Origin: Marinobacter salinus
GTDB lineage: Bacteria; Pseudomonadota; Gammaproteobacteria; Pseudomonadales; Oleiphilaceae
Assembly: GCF_001854125.1 (NCBI RefSeq)
Contig: NZ_CP017715.1
Coordinates: forward strand, 3,162,001-3,226,000
Direction of reading: 5' to 3'
Length of the DNA: 64,000 bases
The position numbers and the translations under genes are program-made. Shown here piece by piece: positions 25,759 through 36,262 of the stretch (position 1 is the first letter of the stretch; each line of letters opens with the position of its first letter). The notes below the pieces were generated by a model that did no database searches, had not been told where the DNA came from, and was given only the letters and a program-made list of their open reading frames with translations.

Positions 25759-25792
25759 AAACCCGGAGGGCCTTTAATGACCGTCCGGGTTT
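25759..25792. terminator. bidirectional intrinsic terminator
   Basis: AAACCCGGA (25759-25767) pairs with TCCGGGTTT (25784-25792). On the minus strand it is followed by a run of T, ending icd transcripts; on the plus strand it follows the antiporter stop by 15 bp with a weaker TTT tail. Placement between convergent genes supports the call. Confidence 0.8.
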
Positions 25793-25838
25793 CTGATTCC
25801 CCTGACCTGACCAGGGGGCAGGCCAGGAATCCTCGGCC

Positions 25839-28082
25839 TTACTTCACTGATGCGCGGGCATCGGCCAGGATCTTGTTCAAGGTTTCGCTCGGCTGCATCA
25901 CCTTGCAGACCTTTTCTGCCGGTGGGTGGTAGTAACCACCGATATCCGCCGGGTGACCCTGAACAACGGTCATTTCCTCAAGAATCTTGTCCTTGTTCTC
26001 CTCGAGCTGCTTCGACAGCTTGGTAAAGAACTCCTTCAATTCCTTGTCAGAATCCTGCTTGGACAGCTCTTCTGCCCAGTACCGTGCCAAGTGGAAGTGG
26101 GAACCGCGGTTGTCCAATTCGCCGGTGACACGGGAGGGAGACTGGTTGTTTTCCAGCAGGCGCTCGGTGGCCTTGTCCAGGGTCTGGCCCAACAGACGGG
26201 CACGGTCGTTGCCATGCTTCTCACCCAGTTCATCCAAGGATACCGCCGTCGCCAGGAACTCGCCAAGCGAATCCCAGCGCAGGTGGTTCTCCTGAATCAG
26301 CTGCTGTACATGCTTCGGTGCGGAACCGCCAGCACCTGTCTCGTAAAGACCACCACCGTTAAGCAGCGGCACAATGGACAGCATCTTGGCACTGGTACCC
26401 AGCTCCAGGATCGGAAACAGATCGGTGAGGTAGTCACGCAGTACGTTGCCGCTCACGGAAATGGTATCCAGACCACGAATCAGGCGCTCCATGGTCCAGC
26501 GGATCGCGCGGACCGGAGACATGATGCGAATGTCCAGACCGTCAGTGTCGTGGTCCTTCAGGTAGGTCTCAACTTTCTTGATCAGTTGGGCATCATGGGC
26601 TCGCTCGTCGTCCAGCCAGAAGACTGCCGGCATACCGGTAGCGCGGGCGCGGCTGACTGCCAGCTTGACCCAGTCCCGAATCGGCAGGTCCTTGGTCTGG
26701 CAGGCGCGCCAGATATCACCTTGCTCAACATTATGCTCGGTCAGCACGGTGCCATCCTCGGCAATCACGCGCACAACACCGTCTTCCTTGATTTCAAACG
26801 TCTTGTCGTGGGAGCCGTACTCTTCGGCCTTCTGAGCCATAAGGCCGACGTTCGGCACAGTACCCATAGTGGTCGGATCGAAGGCGCCATGGGTCTTACA
26901 GAAGTTGATCACTTCCTGGTAGATGGTCGCGTAGGTGGACTCCGGCATAACCGCCTTGGTGTCCTTCAGCTTGTTGTCCCGGGCCCACATTTTGCCAGAG
27001 TTACGGATCATCGCAGGCATGGACGCGTCGACGATCACATCGCTCGGTACGTGCAGGTTGGTGATGCCTTTAACGGAATCCACCATGGCAATTTCCGGAC
27101 GGTGCTCGTAACAGGCGTGCAGGTCTTCCTGGATCTGCTCCTGCTTGGATTCCGGCAACTGCTTGATCTTCTCGACGACGCTGGACAGACCGTTGTTCGG
27201 ATTGACACCAATTTCGTCAAACAGGTCACCGTACTTGTCGAACAGGTCCTTGTAGAAAACCTTCACCGCGTGACCGAACACGATCGGGTGGGAGATTTTC
27301 ATCATCGTCGCTTTCACGTGCAGCGAGAACATAACGCCGGTTTTTTCACAGTCCTCGATAGCGTCTTCGAAGAACTTCACCAGCGCTTTCTTGCTCATGA
27401 ACATGCCGTCCAGCACTTCGCCTTCCTGCAGCGGCAGCTCGGATTTCAGGACGGTCTGTTTGCCCTGCTTGTTCTCGAAAACGATGCGGGCGGTAGTGGC
27501 CTTGTCCAGGGTGACGGACTGCTCGCTGGAGTAGAAGTCGCCACCACGCATGTGCGCCACGTGGGTGCGGGATGCCGGGCTCCACTCACCCATGGAATGC
27601 GGGTATTTGCGGGCAAACGCCTTGACCGCGGCCGGTGCCCGGCGGTCGGAGTTACCCTCACGCAGAACCGGGTTGACGGCACTGCCCAGAGCCTTGGCAT
27701 AGCGTGACTGGATTTCTTTCTCTTCGTCAGTTTCCGGGTTTTCCTTGTACTCCGGCAACTTGTAACCCTGGTCATTCAGCTCCTTGATGGCCGCGCGCAA
27801 TTGCGGAATAGAGGCTGAGATATTGGGCAGTTTGATGATGTTGGCATCGGGATCCTTGGTGTAATCACCAAGCTGTGCCAGGGCATCCGGAACCCGCTGA
27901 TCTTCTTCGAGGTAGTCCGGAAAATTCGCCAGAATACGTGCCGCCAGGGAGATATCACTGGTTTCAAATTCAATACCAGCCGGCTTGGCGAAGGTTTCCA
28001 GAATCGGAAGAAGAGACCGCGTGGCGAGGGCAGGTGCCTCGTCGGTCAGGGTATAGACAATCTTTGCTTTGGATGATGTCAT
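25839..28082 (-). CDS. icd: monomeric NADP-dependent isocitrate dehydrogenase
   Basis: TCA-cycle enzyme that oxidises isocitrate to 2-oxoglutarate with NADP+. 747 aa from ATG 28082 (GAGGAC upstream); this is the large single-chain type (IDH-II, about 740 aa), unrelated in length to the 416-aa dimeric enzyme. Recognisable stretches include [49 protein letters not shown] and [16 protein letters not shown]. Transcribed alone, ending at the terminator described above. Confidence 0.97.
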   Translation of the reverse strand: MTSSKAKIVYTLTDEAPALATRSLLPILETFAKPAGIEFETSDISLAARILANFPDYLEEDQRVPDALAQLGDYTKDPDANIIKLPNISASIPQLRAAIKELNDQGYKLPEYKENPETDEEKEIQSRYAKALGSAVNPVLREGNSDRRAPAAVKAFARKYPHSMGEWSPASRTHVAHMRGGDFYSSEQSVTLDKATTARIVFENKQGKQTVLKSELPLQEGEVLDGMFMSKKALVKFFEDAIEDCEKTGVMFSLHVKATMMKISHPIVFGHAVKVFYKDLFDKYGDLFDEIGVNPNNGLSSVVEKIKQLPESKQEQIQEDLHACYEHRPEIAMVDSVKGITNLHVPSDVIVDASMPAMIRNSGKMWARDNKLKDTKAVMPESTYATIYQEVINFCKTHGAFDPTTMGTVPNVGLMAQKAEEYGSHDKTFEIKEDGVVRVIAEDGTVLTEHNVEQGDIWRACQTKDLPIRDWVKLAVSRARATGMPAVFWLDDERAHDAQLIKKVETYLKDHDTDGLDIRIMSPVRAIRWTMERLIRGLDTISVSGNVLRDYLTDLFPILELGTSAKMLSIVPLLNGGGLYETGAGGSAPKHVQQLIQENHLRWDSLGEFLATAVSLDELGEKHGNDRARLLGQTLDKATERLLENNQSPSRVTGELDNRGSHFHLARYWAEELSKQDSDKELKEFFTKLSKQLEENKDKILEEMTVVQGHPADIGGYYHPPAEKVCKVMQPSETLNKILADARASVK

Positions 28083-28407
28083 TTTCGTCCTCAGGCTAAT
28101 GGGTGGGTTCAGGACGGTCATGGCGAGGTCAGGCGTCTTGTGAACGTCCAACCCGGGCAATGACTGATCAGGGAACTTTTGATAGACCTACTAAGATACC
28201 ATTTTCCAGGTATTTTTGGTTACGATCTTAGTATAAGAACGGACTAAAAATGCCTTATCTTCCGTTACAAGACGATGAAATGGCGGGAATTTACGAAACT
28301 TTCTAACATTGCCAAGGAGTAGGAGAAACAGAGGGAACCCTGTCCAAAACCCGCTCCTCGCGACACATCCCTGTGGCACTTGAGCTCCGCCATCCTTGGC
28401 TCCCAGA
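28083..28407 (-). promoter_or_regulatory. icd upstream region with nested inverted repeat
   Basis: 325 bp without a gene between icd and acetoacetyl-CoA synthetase. A -10-like TATACT is at 28230-28235 on the minus strand. Just downstream CTAAGAT (28191-28197) and ATCTTAG (28225-28231) form a perfect inverted pair, with ATACC/GGTAT nested inside. It may be an operator or a 5'-UTR hairpin of the icd transcript. I see nothing coding in the remainder. Confidence 0.35.
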
Positions 28408-30396
28408 TTACTCCGGCAACAATCCAACTGCCGACAATCGCTCCCGAATATGGTCCAGCGCTTCGGGATTGCCCAATGCGTCCCGGTTATCAGCCTTCTT
28501 GGAGCCATTAATCAACCGTGCTACAGCCAACTCCACTTTCTTGCCACTGCGGGTGTACGGGATGTCGTTCACCTGCACGATGTGCTTGGGCACGTGGCGT
28601 GGACTGGCGCCTTCTCGGATGCGGGTTTTGAGCTGTTTTCTCAAATCATCGGTGATGGCCTGTCCGTCGGCCGGCACCACCAACAGAACCACTTCTACAT
28701 CGCCATCAATCTGGCGACCGACCACGAGGCTGTCTTTTACTTCCGCGACGGTTTCTACCTGGCGGTAGATTTCCGCAGTACCGATTCTTACCCCGCCCGG
28801 GTTGAGGGTAGCGTCGGAGCGGCCGTAGATGATGGCGCCGCCGTGTTCGGTGAATTCAATGAAGTCTCCGTGAGCCCAGACGCCGGGAAAGGTTTCAAAG
28901 TAGGCGGCGCGGTAACGCTCACCTTTTGGGTCGTCCCAGAAGTATACCGGCATGGAGGGCAGGGGCTGACGGCAGACGAGCTCGCCGCGGCCTGCGCTGA
29001 CCGGCTGGCCGTCGTCGCCGTAGGCCACAGCGTCCACACCCAGGAAGCGGCACTGGATTTCGCCTCGGCGCACCGGCAACAGCGGAGTCGAGCCAACAAA
29101 GCAGCCGCAGATATCAGTGCCACCGGCGATGGAGCCAAGCAGGGCGCCAGGAGAACCTTCATCGTAGACCCAGTCGTAATCTTCCGGAAGCAATGGGGAG
29201 CCCGTTGAGAACACGACCCGGAGATCACTTTGATCCAGGTTTTTCGCAGGTTGGAGTTCTGCCTTTCGGCAACCGGCGATGAATCTGGCACTGGTGCCAA
29301 AGTGCGTCACTTTTTCTTCTGCCACCGTCTCCCAAAGATAACTCAGGCTCGGATAACCTGGGGAGCCGTCGACGGTGATAACCGCCGCGCCCGTCATCAG
29401 CGCAGAGGCCTGCCAGTTCCACATCATCCAGCCACAGGTGGTGAAGTAGAGGAACCGGTCATCCGGACCGACGTCGCCATGCAGCATCAATTCCTTGGCG
29501 TGATTTACCAGCAACCCGGCATTGCCGTGAACGATGCACTTCGGTTTTCCGGTGGTACCAGACGAATACAGGATGTAAACAGGATGATCCGGAGCCAGCG
29601 GTGTAAACGAGGGTGACTTACCGGCACCAAAGTTCATGGCGTCTTCCCAGGGAGTGACCAGTGCGCCACTAATCGGCGCCTGGTTCGGCAACTGCTGAAC
29701 GCTGACCACACACCTCAGGGTGGGCAGACCGTCAATCAGTTCGGCAAATTCCTCCTGACGCGAAAAGACCTTACCGCCATAACCATAACCGTTTACCGCA
29801 ATCAGCGCAGACGGTTCAATCTGGCCAAACCGGTCAAGGATAGCGCCAACCCCGAAGTCGGGGGAGGCGGAACTCCAGATAGCGCCGAGACTGGTTGTTG
29901 CGAGCATGCCAACAAGGGCTTCATAGCCATTGGTGACGACACCCGCGACCCGGTCGCCCCGTTCTATGTCCTTGCTGCGCAGAAACGCCTCAAGAGCACC
30001 CACGTCGGCTTTCAGCTCGGCGTACGTCCGGCGCAGGACAGGGCGGGTCTCACAATACGCGACCACTGCCTCACGGCTCCCGTGACTGCCATCCGCCAGC
30101 CTCAACAGGTTGGCCGCGAAGTTCAGTCTCATACCCGGAAACCACTCGGCACCCGGCATTTCCCGCTTACCCAGTACTTTCTTGGCGGGGGTGTCACACA
30201 CCAGACCGCAGTAGTCCCACACCTTGTCCCAGAAAGTCTCAAGATCATCAACCGACCACTCATGCAGGGCATGGTAATCCGCAAACGGGCCAAACCCCTG
30301 GTCTTCCAGCCAGGACTTGAAACGACCCATACGAGAGTCACTCAGGGTTTCTTCCGAGGGAGACCAGACTACTGGTGATTGTTCTGTATTACTCAT
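28408..30396 (-). CDS. acetoacetyl-CoA synthetase
   Basis: AMP-forming ligase, 662 aa, that activates acetoacetate with ATP and CoA. Adenylate-forming motifs are seen: [15 protein letters not shown] (P-loop), [19 protein letters not shown] and the C-terminal [12 protein letters not shown] carrying the catalytic Lys. The N-terminus ([24 protein letters not shown]) is typical of acetoacetate-CoA ligases. It follows 3-hydroxybutyrate dehydrogenase by 14 bp, completing the path from 3-hydroxybutyrate to acetoacetyl-CoA. Confidence 0.95.
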   Translation of the reverse strand: MSNTEQSPVVWSPSEETLSDSRMGRFKSWLEDQGFGPFADYHALHEWSVDDLETFWDKVWDYCGLVCDTPAKKVLGKREMPGAEWFPGMRLNFAANLLRLADGSHGSREAVVAYCETRPVLRRTYAELKADVGALEAFLRSKDIERGDRVAGVVTNGYEALVGMLATTSLGAIWSSASPDFGVGAILDRFGQIEPSALIAVNGYGYGGKVFSRQEEFAELIDGLPTLRCVVSVQQLPNQAPISGALVTPWEDAMNFGAGKSPSFTPLAPDHPVYILYSSGTTGKPKCIVHGNAGLLVNHAKELMLHGDVGPDDRFLYFTTCGWMMWNWQASALMTGAAVITVDGSPGYPSLSYLWETVAEEKVTHFGTSARFIAGCRKAELQPAKNLDQSDLRVVFSTGSPLLPEDYDWVYDEGSPGALLGSIAGGTDICGCFVGSTPLLPVRRGEIQCRFLGVDAVAYGDDGQPVSAGRGELVCRQPLPSMPVYFWDDPKGERYRAAYFETFPGVWAHGDFIEFTEHGGAIIYGRSDATLNPGGVRIGTAEIYRQVETVAEVKDSLVVGRQIDGDVEVVLLVVPADGQAITDDLRKQLKTRIREGASPRHVPKHIVQVNDIPYTRSGKKVELAVARLINGSKKADNRDALGNPEALDHIRERLSAVGLLPE

Positions 30397-30410
30397 CCGT
30401 CTCTCCTGTG

Positions 30411-31190
30411 TTACTGCATGTGCCAGCCGTGGCTGACAACAATCGATTGACCTGTCAGAGCGGCCGACGGGAATGCCGCCAGATGGACCGCCAGCTCGGA
30501 AACGTCTTCCACGGTTGTGAATTCACCATCCACAGTGTTTTTCAGCATGACCTTGCTGATGACCTCTTCCTCGGAAATCCCCAGCTCTTTTGCCTGCTCG
30601 GGGATCTGCTTGTCCACCAGTGGCGTGCGGACAAACCCGGGGCAAATGATGTTGCTACGGACACCATGCTCGGCTCCCTCTTTCGCCACCGCCCGGCACA
30701 GCCCCAGCATGCCATGCTTGGCGGCCACATAGGGGGCCTTCAATGGAGAAGCCTCAAGGGAATGGACAGACCCCATGTACAGCATGGTTCCGCCACCATT
30801 GGCGTACATCTGGTTAAGGGCAGCCCGGGTCACCAGGAAGGCCCCGTCCAAATGCACGCTCATGACCTTGCTCCAGTCCGCGAAGGACAGTTTATGCACC
30901 GGGTCAATATGCTGGACTCCGGCATTGGCAAGGGCGATGTCGAGCCTGCCCCACTTTTTAACAATAGCATCGACACCCTTATCCACGGCGGCTTCATCGG
31001 TGACGTCCATGGCCAGAGCCATGGCAGTACCACCCGCTTTTTCGATGGCATCGACGGTTTCCTGCGCACCCTCAACGGTCAGGTCGGCCACCGCCACCCG
31101 AGCACCTTCACGGCCATAGTGCTCGGCGATGGCCCGGCCTATACCTCGACCCGCACCGGTAATCAGGGCAATCCGGTTTTCCAGACGCAT
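30411..31190 (-). CDS. 3-hydroxybutyrate dehydrogenase
   Basis: Short-chain dehydrogenase, 259 aa from ATG 31190 with AAGGAG upstream, oxidising D-3-hydroxybutyrate to acetoacetate with NAD+. TGAGRGIG (residues about 11-18), NAG near 90, and the YVAAKHG active-site Tyr-Lys are visible, along with the substrate-side [20 protein letters not shown] region split across [11 protein letters not shown] and DKQIPEQ, typical of BdhA. It lies between a TRAP transporter and acetoacetyl-CoA synthetase, which fixes the substrate assignment well. Confidence 0.94.
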   Translation of the reverse strand: MRLENRIALITGAGRGIGRAIAEHYGREGARVAVADLTVEGAQETVDAIEKAGGTAMALAMDVTDEAAVDKGVDAIVKKWGRLDIALANAGVQHIDPVHKLSFADWSKVMSVHLDGAFLVTRAALNQMYANGGGTMLYMGSVHSLEASPLKAPYVAAKHGMLGLCRAVAKEGAEHGVRSNIICPGFVRTPLVDKQIPEQAKELGISEEEVISKVMLKNTVDGEFTTVEDVSELAVHLAAFPSAALTGQSIVVSHGWHMQ

Positions 31191-31203
31191 TGTGTTTATC
31201 TCC

Positions 31204-32568
31204 TTAATCGTAAGCCACACTCGGCAGCCAGGTCGCAATTTCCGGAACCAGGAACACGATAGCCAGCGCGACAAGTTGAATAATGATGAAGGGTATGACG
31301 CCCTTATAGATATCTGTCACCTTGATTTCCGGCGGCGCAACGCCCTTGATGTAAAACAGGGCAAAGCCCACCGGCGGCGTCAGGAACGAGGTCTGCAGGC
31401 ACATGGCAAACAGGATGGTGAACCACACCAGATCAAAGCCAAGATGCTGAACTACCGGTGCGACCAACGGCAGGATGATCAGCGTAATCTCGACCCAGTC
31501 CAGGAAAAAGCCAAGCAGGAACACCGCGAACAAAATGGTCAGTATCACGCCGTAGGGCCCGAAGGGCAGCCCCAGCAGTGCATCTTCGATCACCTGATCG
31601 CCACCCAGACCCCGAAGTACCACAGAGAACGCCGTTGCACCCAGGAAAATGGCAAAGATGAACGCCGCGGTACGTGTCGTTTGCTGCATCGAGGAATTAA
31701 GAACCTTCAGGTTCAAACGGCCCGCCATCAGAGCCAGCAGCAGGGCGCCAAGGGCACCGACACCGGACGCCTCCGTCGGCGTTGCTATGCCGGCAAAGAT
31801 CGAACCCAACACGCCCAGAATCAGCGCAGCCGTAGGCACCACTGCCTTGGCTACTTCCCAGACAATGCTCCAGGATACTTTCTGGGTACCCTCCGGAACT
31901 GGCGCAATGTGTGGCTGAAACACCGGGCGGATCATCACGTAGGCAACGTACATGGAGCCCAGAAGCAGACCAGGCAGGAACGCACCCATGAACAGATCAC
32001 CCACGGATGCTTCTGGAACCGCCAGCCGGTCAGCCATCAGTACCAGCATGATAGAAGGAGGGATCAGGATGCCGAGGGTACCTGTGGCGCAGGCAGTACC
32101 CACGGCAAATCCTTTGTCGTACTTGTTTTCCATCATGACTGGCAAGGAGAGCATGCCCAGAAGCACCACGGACGCACCGATGATACCCGTAGTGGCCGCC
32201 AGCAAAACGCCAATGACAACCACCGTTACAGCATACCCTCCGCGGACTGCACCGAAGAGTTTTACCATACTGTTCATCAGTCTTTCGGCGACGCCGGACT
32301 GATCGAGCATGATGCCCATGAATATGAACATGGGCAGGGCGACGAGGGTCTCGCTGTTGACGATACCCCAGATTCGCTCGGGCACGAGCCCCATGGATGA
32401 GGGGTAATCAAACCAGAGGTTGGCTCCAAAATCTTCGACGGCCACTACACCGACCACGGTCCAGATGACCGCAGTGCCACCCAGCACCCAGGCAACCGGA
32501 TAACCGGTCATCAACAACGTCCCGAAGGTCAGGAACATTCCGATTACAAACAGGGTTTCAAGCTCCAT
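31204..32568 (-). CDS. TRAP transporter large permease (DctM type)
   Basis: 454 aa, about twelve hydrophobic segments, DctM/elevator-type membrane subunit that carries the substrate with Na+. The start overlaps the small permease stop by the usual ATGA. It contains family stretches such as [16 protein letters not shown] and [10 protein letters not shown]. By context the substrate is 3-hydroxybutyrate or a related hydroxy acid. Followed 13 bp later by 3-hydroxybutyrate dehydrogenase. Confidence 0.95.
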   Translation of the reverse strand: MELETLFVIGMFLTFGTLLMTGYPVAWVLGGTAVIWTVVGVVAVEDFGANLWFDYPSSMGLVPERIWGIVNSETLVALPMFIFMGIMLDQSGVAERLMNSMVKLFGAVRGGYAVTVVVIGVLLAATTGIIGASVVLLGMLSLPVMMENKYDKGFAVGTACATGTLGILIPPSIMLVLMADRLAVPEASVGDLFMGAFLPGLLLGSMYVAYVMIRPVFQPHIAPVPEGTQKVSWSIVWEVAKAVVPTAALILGVLGSIFAGIATPTEASGVGALGALLLALMAGRLNLKVLNSSMQQTTRTAAFIFAIFLGATAFSVVLRGLGGDQVIEDALLGLPFGPYGVILTILFAVFLLGFFLDWVEITLIILPLVAPVVQHLGFDLVWFTILFAMCLQTSFLTPPVGFALFYIKGVAPPEIKVTDIYKGVIPFIIIQLVALAIVFLVPEIATWLPSVAYD

Positions 32569-33206
32569 CAGGACGCATCCTCTTTCTTATTATTGCCGGA
32601 TTCGACCCGGATTGGCTTCGGAAAGCCGAATAGCAGTGCCGTTACTTTCAGCAAGCGGGACAGCGCCGCCACGATCAGCAAGGAAAAGGACAATGCCAGA
32701 ATACCCTTGAGCACCCAGCGATACGGAAGCCCTGCCGGCGCCTGACTGGTTTCGCCTTGCTGCCAGGAGTGATAGGCGTAGGGAAACATCTCGTAGACTG
32801 CCAGCCCGAGGAAGGGCAACAACAGAACAAGCAGGCCAAACAGTTCAACCCAGGCCTGGCCTCTCAGGGACAGGCGCTCATGGAGCACATCCACTCTCAC
32901 GTGATCATCCACCACAAGGGTGTAGGACAGCCCCAACAACCAACCGATGCCGGCCAGATGCCACTGAACTTCCTCCAGCAAGACTGAGCCCTGGCCAAAG
33001 ACATAGCGGCCGATAACCGCATAGATAATTACCCCTGTCACAATAAACCAGAGCCAGGAGGCACTCTTGCCAATTGCGGCAATCCCGCCATCAAGCCATT
33101 GGCTAATCCGGGTTGTAGGTAGCTCGGTATGGTGGTGGATTAAGTCTTGTGCATTAGCCACGCCTGCCCGCCTATTGTCAGGCGAGCCTTGATCAGACAC
33201 GGTCAT
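32568..33206 (-). CDS. TRAP transporter small permease (DctQ type)
   Basis: 212 aa with four membrane helices, longer than many DctQ proteins because of a 35-residue hydrophilic N-terminus. LEEVQWHLAGIGWLLGLSY is the family core (helix 2 region). Partner of the downstream DctM protein and of the binding protein encoded upstream; a hairpin separates it from dctP. Confidence 0.93.
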   Translation of the reverse strand: MTVSDQGSPDNRRAGVANAQDLIHHHTELPTTRISQWLDGGIAAIGKSASWLWFIVTGVIIYAVIGRYVFGQGSVLLEEVQWHLAGIGWLLGLSYTLVVDDHVRVDVLHERLSLRGQAWVELFGLLVLLLPFLGLAVYEMFPYAYHSWQQGETSQAPAGLPYRWVLKGILALSFSLLIVAALSRLLKVTALLFGFPKPIRVESGNNKKEDAS

Positions 33207-33244
33207 TAAAGAGTTCCTCGCTCAAAAAGCCGACTGTGAAACAA

Positions 33245-33301
33245 GGATGGCCCCGAAGGGCCATCCAGACTTGGTCGGAGAACACCGGTACTTGTCCCGG
33301 T
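33245..33301 (-). terminator. intercistronic hairpins between binding protein and permease genes
   Basis: GGATGGCCC (33245-33253) and GGGCCATCC (33258-33266) form a perfect 9-bp stem with a 4-base loop, followed on the minus strand by TTGTTT. A second small stem (ACCGG/CCGGT, 33283-33301) lies just upstream. In periplasmic transport operons such elements allow much more binding protein than permease to be made; that is the inferred role. Confidence 0.65.
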
Positions 33302-33323
33302 GTCTCAGGATCGGCCCCTGACC

Positions 33324-34376
33324 TTACAGGTCCGTCGGAACGTAGGCCCGTGTATCCCACACCTTGTAGGTTTCCAGGAACTCGTTCTGGCTTTCATAAA
33401 CGCGCTTGAAGTCGGCATCCTTGGAGGCCTCTTCTTTCAGCACTTCCTCGGTGACCGCTTGCAACTGCTTCAGAACGTCACGGGGGATCTGGTCAGCCTG
33501 AACGCCCTTGTCCTGGAACTCGGCAAGGACCTTACCATTCTTGTACTCGCCCTCGGCCAGGCCAAGAGTTGTTGCCGCAGTACAGGAGGCCTCAACCAGC
33601 GCTTTCTGTGCGTCAGTGGTTTTGTTCCACTGCTCCTTGTTGATCAGCATGTACTGGGCAGTGAACTGCTGGTGCCAGCCCGGGAACAGGTTGTACTTGA
33701 CTACCTGGTTGAAGCCCAGGATCTGGTCGATGGCGGGCATGGAGAATTCGGTGGCATCGATGGTGCCTTTTTCCAGTGCCTGGTAAAGCTCACCACCAGG
33801 CATCATGGTGACGGAGGCGCCCAGTTTTTCCAGAACCTTGCCACCCAGACCCGCGAAGCGAATCTTCAGGCCTTTGTAGTCTTCCAGTGTTTTGATTGGC
33901 TTCGAATACCAGCCCGCTGTTTCAGGCCCGATAATACCGCACAGCTGGGCGTGCACGTCGAAGCCCTTGTTGGCATAGACTTCCTGCAGCATTTCATGGC
34001 CGCCACCGTAGTAGTACCAAGCCGTATAGGCCCAGGGCTTCATGCCGAACGGCACCGCTGCGAACAGCGGAATAGCAGGCACCTTGCCCTGGTCGTAACC
34101 AATCCAGGTGTAACCAGCTTCAACCTTGCCATCGGAAACAGACTGCAGAATATCGAATGGCGGAACCAACTTGCCAGGCTCGTAAACACGGACCTGAATG
34201 CTGCCATCGGAGGCAGTGGTCAGATTGTCGGCAACCCAGGCAGCGGGGGAGCCGAGGCCAGGCAAGTTTGTGGCGAAGGCAACAGGCATTTTCCAGCGAA
34301 GGTCGTCTGCAAAAGCGGAACCCGTCGTAAGGGCAATCGCACCGGCGATACCGGTGATGGCCTTGATGAGTTTCAT
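33324..34376 (-). CDS. TRAP transporter substrate-binding protein (DctP type)
   Basis: Periplasmic receptor of 350 aa from ATG 34376 (AGGAG upstream). Signal peptide ends at SAFA-DD (about residue 24). The conserved ligand Arg lies in GLKIRFAGLGG; the overall text (EPGKLVPPFDILQSVSDG, GMKPWAYTAWYYYGGG) resembles 2-oxo/hydroxy-acid binding proteins such as TakP. First gene of the dctP-dctQ-dctM-bdh-acetoacetyl-CoA synthetase unit. Expression appears sigma-54 dependent: see the promoter and two operator entries upstream. Confidence 0.94.
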   Translation of the reverse strand: MKLIKAITGIAGAIALTTGSAFADDLRWKMPVAFATNLPGLGSPAAWVADNLTTASDGSIQVRVYEPGKLVPPFDILQSVSDGKVEAGYTWIGYDQGKVPAIPLFAAVPFGMKPWAYTAWYYYGGGHEMLQEVYANKGFDVHAQLCGIIGPETAGWYSKPIKTLEDYKGLKIRFAGLGGKVLEKLGASVTMMPGGELYQALEKGTIDATEFSMPAIDQILGFNQVVKYNLFPGWHQQFTAQYMLINKEQWNKTTDAQKALVEASCTAATTLGLAEGEYKNGKVLAEFQDKGVQADQIPRDVLKQLQAVTEEVLKEEASKDADFKRVYESQNEFLETYKVWDTRAYVPTDL

Positions 34377-34551
34377 TGGCAAGTCTCCTAACATTGTTGT
34401 TTTTTCGGGCCTGGTGGATGCAACCTCAAACAGGCCTGGTCTGAGTATAGTCAGACATCACAGAAAACAGACGGACATGAGTAAAAAGGGGGTCCAACAT
34501 TGAGCGCCAGCCTTATTTTCTGCGTTGTTCTGACGTCTGCACCCCGACAAA

Positions 34552-34568
34552 AGCAGACAACATGCCAA
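34552..34568 (-). promoter_or_regulatory. sigma-54 promoter of the dctP operon
   Basis: On the minus strand TTGGCAT, then a short spacer, then CTGCT, giving GG and GC dinucleotides exactly 12 bases apart (complements at 34565-34566 and 34553-34554). This fits the -24/-12 consensus TGGCAC-N5-TTGC. The predicted start leaves a leader of about 165 nt before dctP. Confidence 0.7.
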
Positions 34569-34632
34569 CCAATAAAAGTCCTTTATTTTCAATATATTAA
34601 TTAATCCTGCGAGAGAGAGTCTGGCACAATGC

Positions 34633-34648
34633 GTCCGGAATCCCGGAC
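34633..34648. promoter_or_regulatory. activator site 1 upstream of dctP
   Basis: GTCCGGAATCCCGGAC, an imperfect 16-bp inverted repeat whose centre is about 75 bp upstream of the -24 element. It shares the pattern RTCCKGWATYCNGGAC with three other sites in the window. Confidence 0.65.
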
Positions 34649-34695
34649 GCATTAAGACATCAGTCGTAGGTGCTTGTACGGATATCGGGACAAGT

Positions 34696-34711
34696 GTCCT
34701 GAATTCAGGAC
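34696..34711. promoter_or_regulatory. activator site 2 upstream of dctP
   Basis: GTCCTGAATTCAGGAC, a perfect 16-bp palindrome centred 63 bp (six helical turns) from site 1. It overlaps the stop codon of the sigma-54 activator gene, which is the likely binding protein. Confidence 0.65.
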
Positions 34712-36150
34712 ATTCTCGAGAGTTTTTCGTAAAGTACCGAACGGGATATACCCAGTAATTTGGCGGCCCGGGTACGGTTGCCACGACTGGCAACCAGTGC
34801 ATCTTCGATTGCCTCGGCTTCGGCCTCTGCAAGGGTCTGGGCCAGGGGGCGCACCGGTTGAGGAGCCAGCAACGAACTCGGTCGGTTACCACTGCGCGGG
34901 AGTACCTTGAAAATAGCATCTGCATCCAGCAATCCGCCCTCCTCACCCATGGTCAGGGCTCGCTCCAGAACATTGCGCAATTCCCTGATGTTTCCCGGCC
35001 AGTCATAACTGCCCAGAGCGGAAACACCTGCGTCGGTGATTTCGCCACGCAAGTCGAGCCCTTCACAAATCTCACCCAGCAGCGACTCACAAAGCACTCC
35101 TAAATCTGCCAGTCGGTCCCGCAAAGGCGGAATGGGGATTTCCAGGACGTTGAGACGGTAATAGAGATCCGAACGAAAGCTGCCGTCGGCGATCATGGCC
35201 TCCAGATTCCGGCTGGTGGCGGCAATCACTCGCACATCGACCCTTGCAACCTTGTTCGAGCCCAATGGCTCAATTTCGCCCTCCTGCAGAGCCCGCAAGA
35301 GCTTTGCCTGCAGGGGCAGCGGCATATCACCAACCTCGTCCAGAAACAGGGTCCCGCCATTGGCAAGCTGAAACTTGCCTTCACGGGTGCGGCGATCCGC
35401 GCCGGTATAGGCACCTGGAGCCACGCCAAAGAATTCTGCTTCGAGCAGATTGTCGGGAATCGCAGCCACGTTAACCCCGACGAACGGTTTTTCGACCCTG
35501 GCGGAGACCGAATGGATTGCCTGAGCGAGAACCTCCTTGCCGGTTCCGGTCTCACCCAGCAGCAAAACGGGCATTTCACGCCCCGCGGCCAGACGTGCAC
35601 GGCGCTTGACCTCTAGCGCAGCTGGGCTGGCGCCGACAAAATCACCCAGGCTGTAACGGGTACCCCGAGCAGACCGGGCCAAGGCCTTGCGGGCGGCCGC
35701 CAGATCCTGATGCAATCGTCGGTACTTGGAGACCAGCGGTGTCAGCGGTTGCAGGTCGTCGTAAAGCACAAAGGCCACAGCACCGACAATCTCTCCTCCC
35801 TCGTCATAGTACGGCAGGCGCGTTACGACCAACTGTTGCTGGTTATGCTCCATGATGTCCAGCAGCAGCGGTTTTCCGCTCTCCACCACTTCGGGCATGC
35901 GGGTTTGCGGAATAACCTGCCGGACGGGCTTGCCAATAACCAGGGCGGGATCACCAAGGCCAAGCAAGTGTGAGTAGCTGCTATTGATCCAGGTAATCCG
36001 GCTTTTGCTGTCTACAGCGATAGCACCGGCACTGGCTTCCTCGAACATGGGGAACAGGGCTTCAATCAGATCCCTGGTCAGGCCGCTCTTGTTATTCTCG
36101 GTAAACAGCTCAGTCATGTACCGCGCACCACCGGGTTGTATTTCGTTCAT
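34705..36150 (-). CDS. sigma-54-dependent activator: PAS, AAA+, Fis-type HTH
   Basis: Bacterial enhancer-binding protein of 481 aa. An N-terminal PAS-like sensor (about 25-130), linker, and AAA+ domain (about 165-395) with Walker A GETGTGKE, the sigma-54 contact loop as GAYTGA rather than the common GAFTGA, Walker B GGTLFLDEVG and the arginine-finger region. A Fis-type helix-turn-helix ends the protein (ASRGNRTRAAKLLGISRS, just before the stop). It lies between the two operons that carry -24/-12 promoters and matching operators, so it is the probable 3-hydroxybutyrate-responsive activator of both. A start 11 codons downstream is also possible. Confidence 0.93.
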   Translation of the reverse strand: MNEIQPGGARYMTELFTENNKSGLTRDLIEALFPMFEEASAGAIAVDSKSRITWINSSYSHLLGLGDPALVIGKPVRQVIPQTRMPEVVESGKPLLLDIMEHNQQQLVVTRLPYYDEGGEIVGAVAFVLYDDLQPLTPLVSKYRRLHQDLAAARKALARSARGTRYSLGDFVGASPAALEVKRRARLAAGREMPVLLLGETGTGKEVLAQAIHSVSARVEKPFVGVNVAAIPDNLLEAEFFGVAPGAYTGADRRTREGKFQLANGGTLFLDEVGDMPLPLQAKLLRALQEGEIEPLGSNKVARVDVRVIAATSRNLEAMIADGSFRSDLYYRLNVLEIPIPPLRDRLADLGVLCESLLGEICEGLDLRGEITDAGVSALGSYDWPGNIRELRNVLERALTMGEEGGLLDADAIFKVLPRSGNRPSSLLAPQPVRPLAQTLAEAEAEAIEDALVASRGNRTRAAKLLGISRSVLYEKLSRMS

Positions 36151-36201
36151 GGTAAAAGCCCCGGCACCCGGCAGGGCCAGGTGCAGTCACGGAAGTATAT
36201 G

Positions 36202-36220
36202 GCCCCCCGGAAGAGGGGGC
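36202..36220 (-). terminator. GC hairpin between hydrolase pseudogene and activator gene
   Basis: GCCCCC (36202-36207) and GGGGGC (36215-36220) form a stem 43 bp after the hydrolase stop on the minus strand. A second GC-rich repeat CCGGTCCG occurs twice just before it. There is no T-run, so termination is only suggested. Confidence 0.35.
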
Positions 36221-36262
36221 AAACGAAGCCGGTCCGAATCCGGTCCGGGCCGGCAGCCCCGG

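Noticed and set aside
28083..28160. 26-residue N-terminal extension of isocitrate dehydrogenase
   Set aside because: The ATG at 28082 gives the typical start and length for the monomeric enzyme with a ribosome site upstream.
34621..34636. TGGCAC on the plus strand as a sigma-54 -24 element
   Set aside because: The next GC is only eight bases away, not twelve, and no plus-strand gene follows.
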